Assembly (NCBI GenBank): GCA_943914745.1
Contig: CALUDF010000182.1
Coordinates: 1-6,638 of the forward strand
DNA from: an uncultured Bacteriovorax sp.
Lineage (GTDB): Bacteria; Bdellovibrionota; Bacteriovoracia; Bacteriovoracales; Bacteriovoracaceae
DNA: 6,638 nt
Direction of reading: 5' to 3'
Shown here: positions 6,330-6,638 of the stretch, piece after piece
Position numbering within the stretch: the stretch's first letter is position 1
Layout: each line of letters starts with the position of its first letter
The notes under the pieces: model-generated
What the model saw: the letters and a program-made list of their open reading frames with translations, nothing else
What the model was told of the DNA's origin: nothing
The model's database searches: none
Position numbers and translations under genes: made by a program

Positions 6330-6350
6330 TTGATAAGAATTATTTATCAA
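6330..6350 (+). promoter_or_regulatory. Perfect 7+7 palindrome, operator- or hairpin-like
   Basis: TTGATAA (6330-6336) and TTATCAA (6344-6350) are perfect inverted repeats with a seven-base centre. They lie eleven bases after the possible -10 box and end on the first two bases of the Shine-Dalgarno AAGGA (6349-6353). As DNA it is a plausible dimeric repressor site; as RNA it would be a weak A+U-rich hairpin close to the ribosome binding site. No cognate regulator is visible. Confidence 0.4.
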
Positions 6351-6359
6351 GGAAATCAT

Positions 6360-6638
6360 ATGAAGAATTTTTTATTCACGCTTTTATTTTTTTCAATTTC
6401 ATCAAGCGTTTTTGCTAAAGCATTTAAATGCGAAGATAGCGTCGATGAAAATATAAAGATGGTAGTTTCATTTAATTCTCTACTTCCAAGCTTAAAATAT
6501 AAAACAATTTTTTATAATGATGATGGCTCAGTCGAATCAGAAAGATTGAAGCAACTTCTCTCTGCAAGCATTGCTTGTGGTGTAAGGATTGATTTCAAAA
6601 ATGATTGCTTAGTTGAGGAGCAAAATAGTGGCTTAGGC
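6360..6638 (+). CDS. Predicted exported protein of unknown function, 5' part
   Basis: The frame is open from ATG 6360 to the window edge, giving 93 residues with no stop. AAGGA at 6349-6353 lies six bases upstream and supports this start. Residues 1-19 (MKNFLFTLLFFSISSSVFA) are a typical Sec signal peptide: a lysine, a hydrophobic core, and SVFA before a likely signal peptidase I cut. No lipobox is present, so a soluble periplasmic or outer-surface protein is expected. The mature part has cysteines at 24, 73 and 83, which could form disulfides, and an acidic NDDGSVESE segment. No family is recognised. By hand count it is about 32 percent G+C, lower than lines sampled upstream, and it follows the tRNA-Arg repeat region, so it may belong to an accessory segment continuing to the right. 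Confidence 0.8.
   Translation, partial: MKNFLFTLLFFSISSSVFAKAFKCEDSVDENIKMVVSFNSLLPSLKYKTIFYNDDGSVESERLKQLLSASIACGVRIDFKNDCLVEEQNSGLG

Overview
The window holds the end of a respiratory complex I operon, a large membrane-anchored TPR protein attached to that operon, a three-gene tRNA cluster, a compact structured repeat region built partly from tRNA-Arg pieces, and the start of a small exported protein. All genes are on the + strand. The proton-pumping subunits are bacterial complex I. The coupling of a GYF-like domain, KTVVV-type motifs and a long TPR tail suggests a Bdellovibrionota or other delta-like Gram-negative lineage of moderate G+C (about 40 percent in lines sampled by hand). That placement is inference, not proof.

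Positions 1-2463: the 3' part of nuoM (its start lies before the window) and complete nuoN, separated by one base. Both keep the charged intramembrane residues of antiporter-like complex I subunits. Positions 2474-5701: a 1075-residue protein starts 10 bases after nuoN and so probably shares its transcript. It has a GYF_2-like N-terminal domain, a charged low-complexity linker with repeated MDKTVVV motifs, one membrane segment, and a long TPR superhelix predicted to lie in the periplasm.

Positions 5710-6083: a sigma70-like promoter precedes tRNA-Ser(UGA), tRNA-Ser(GCU) and tRNA-Arg(ACG), all with encoded CCA. A boxA-like sequence sits just before tRNA-Arg.

Positions 6084-6359: no protein gene is visible, but the stretch is dense in structure. 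The last 18 bases around the tRNA-Arg 3' end recur at 6246-6263. An antisense T-arm with compensated base pairs lies at 6137-6153. A 9-bp inverted repeat, an 8-bp hairpin and a 7-bp terminator-like stem compete for the same bases. Leader-like copies of the sequence before tRNA-Arg occur twice more. This is the least explained part of the window and the best candidate for something undescribed: a tRNA-derived small element, an attachment-site remnant, or a structured trailer or attenuator.

Positions 6360-6638: the start of an A+T-rich gene for a Sec-exported protein of unknown function, preceded by a perfect 7+7 palindrome that touches its ribosome binding site. It runs off the window.
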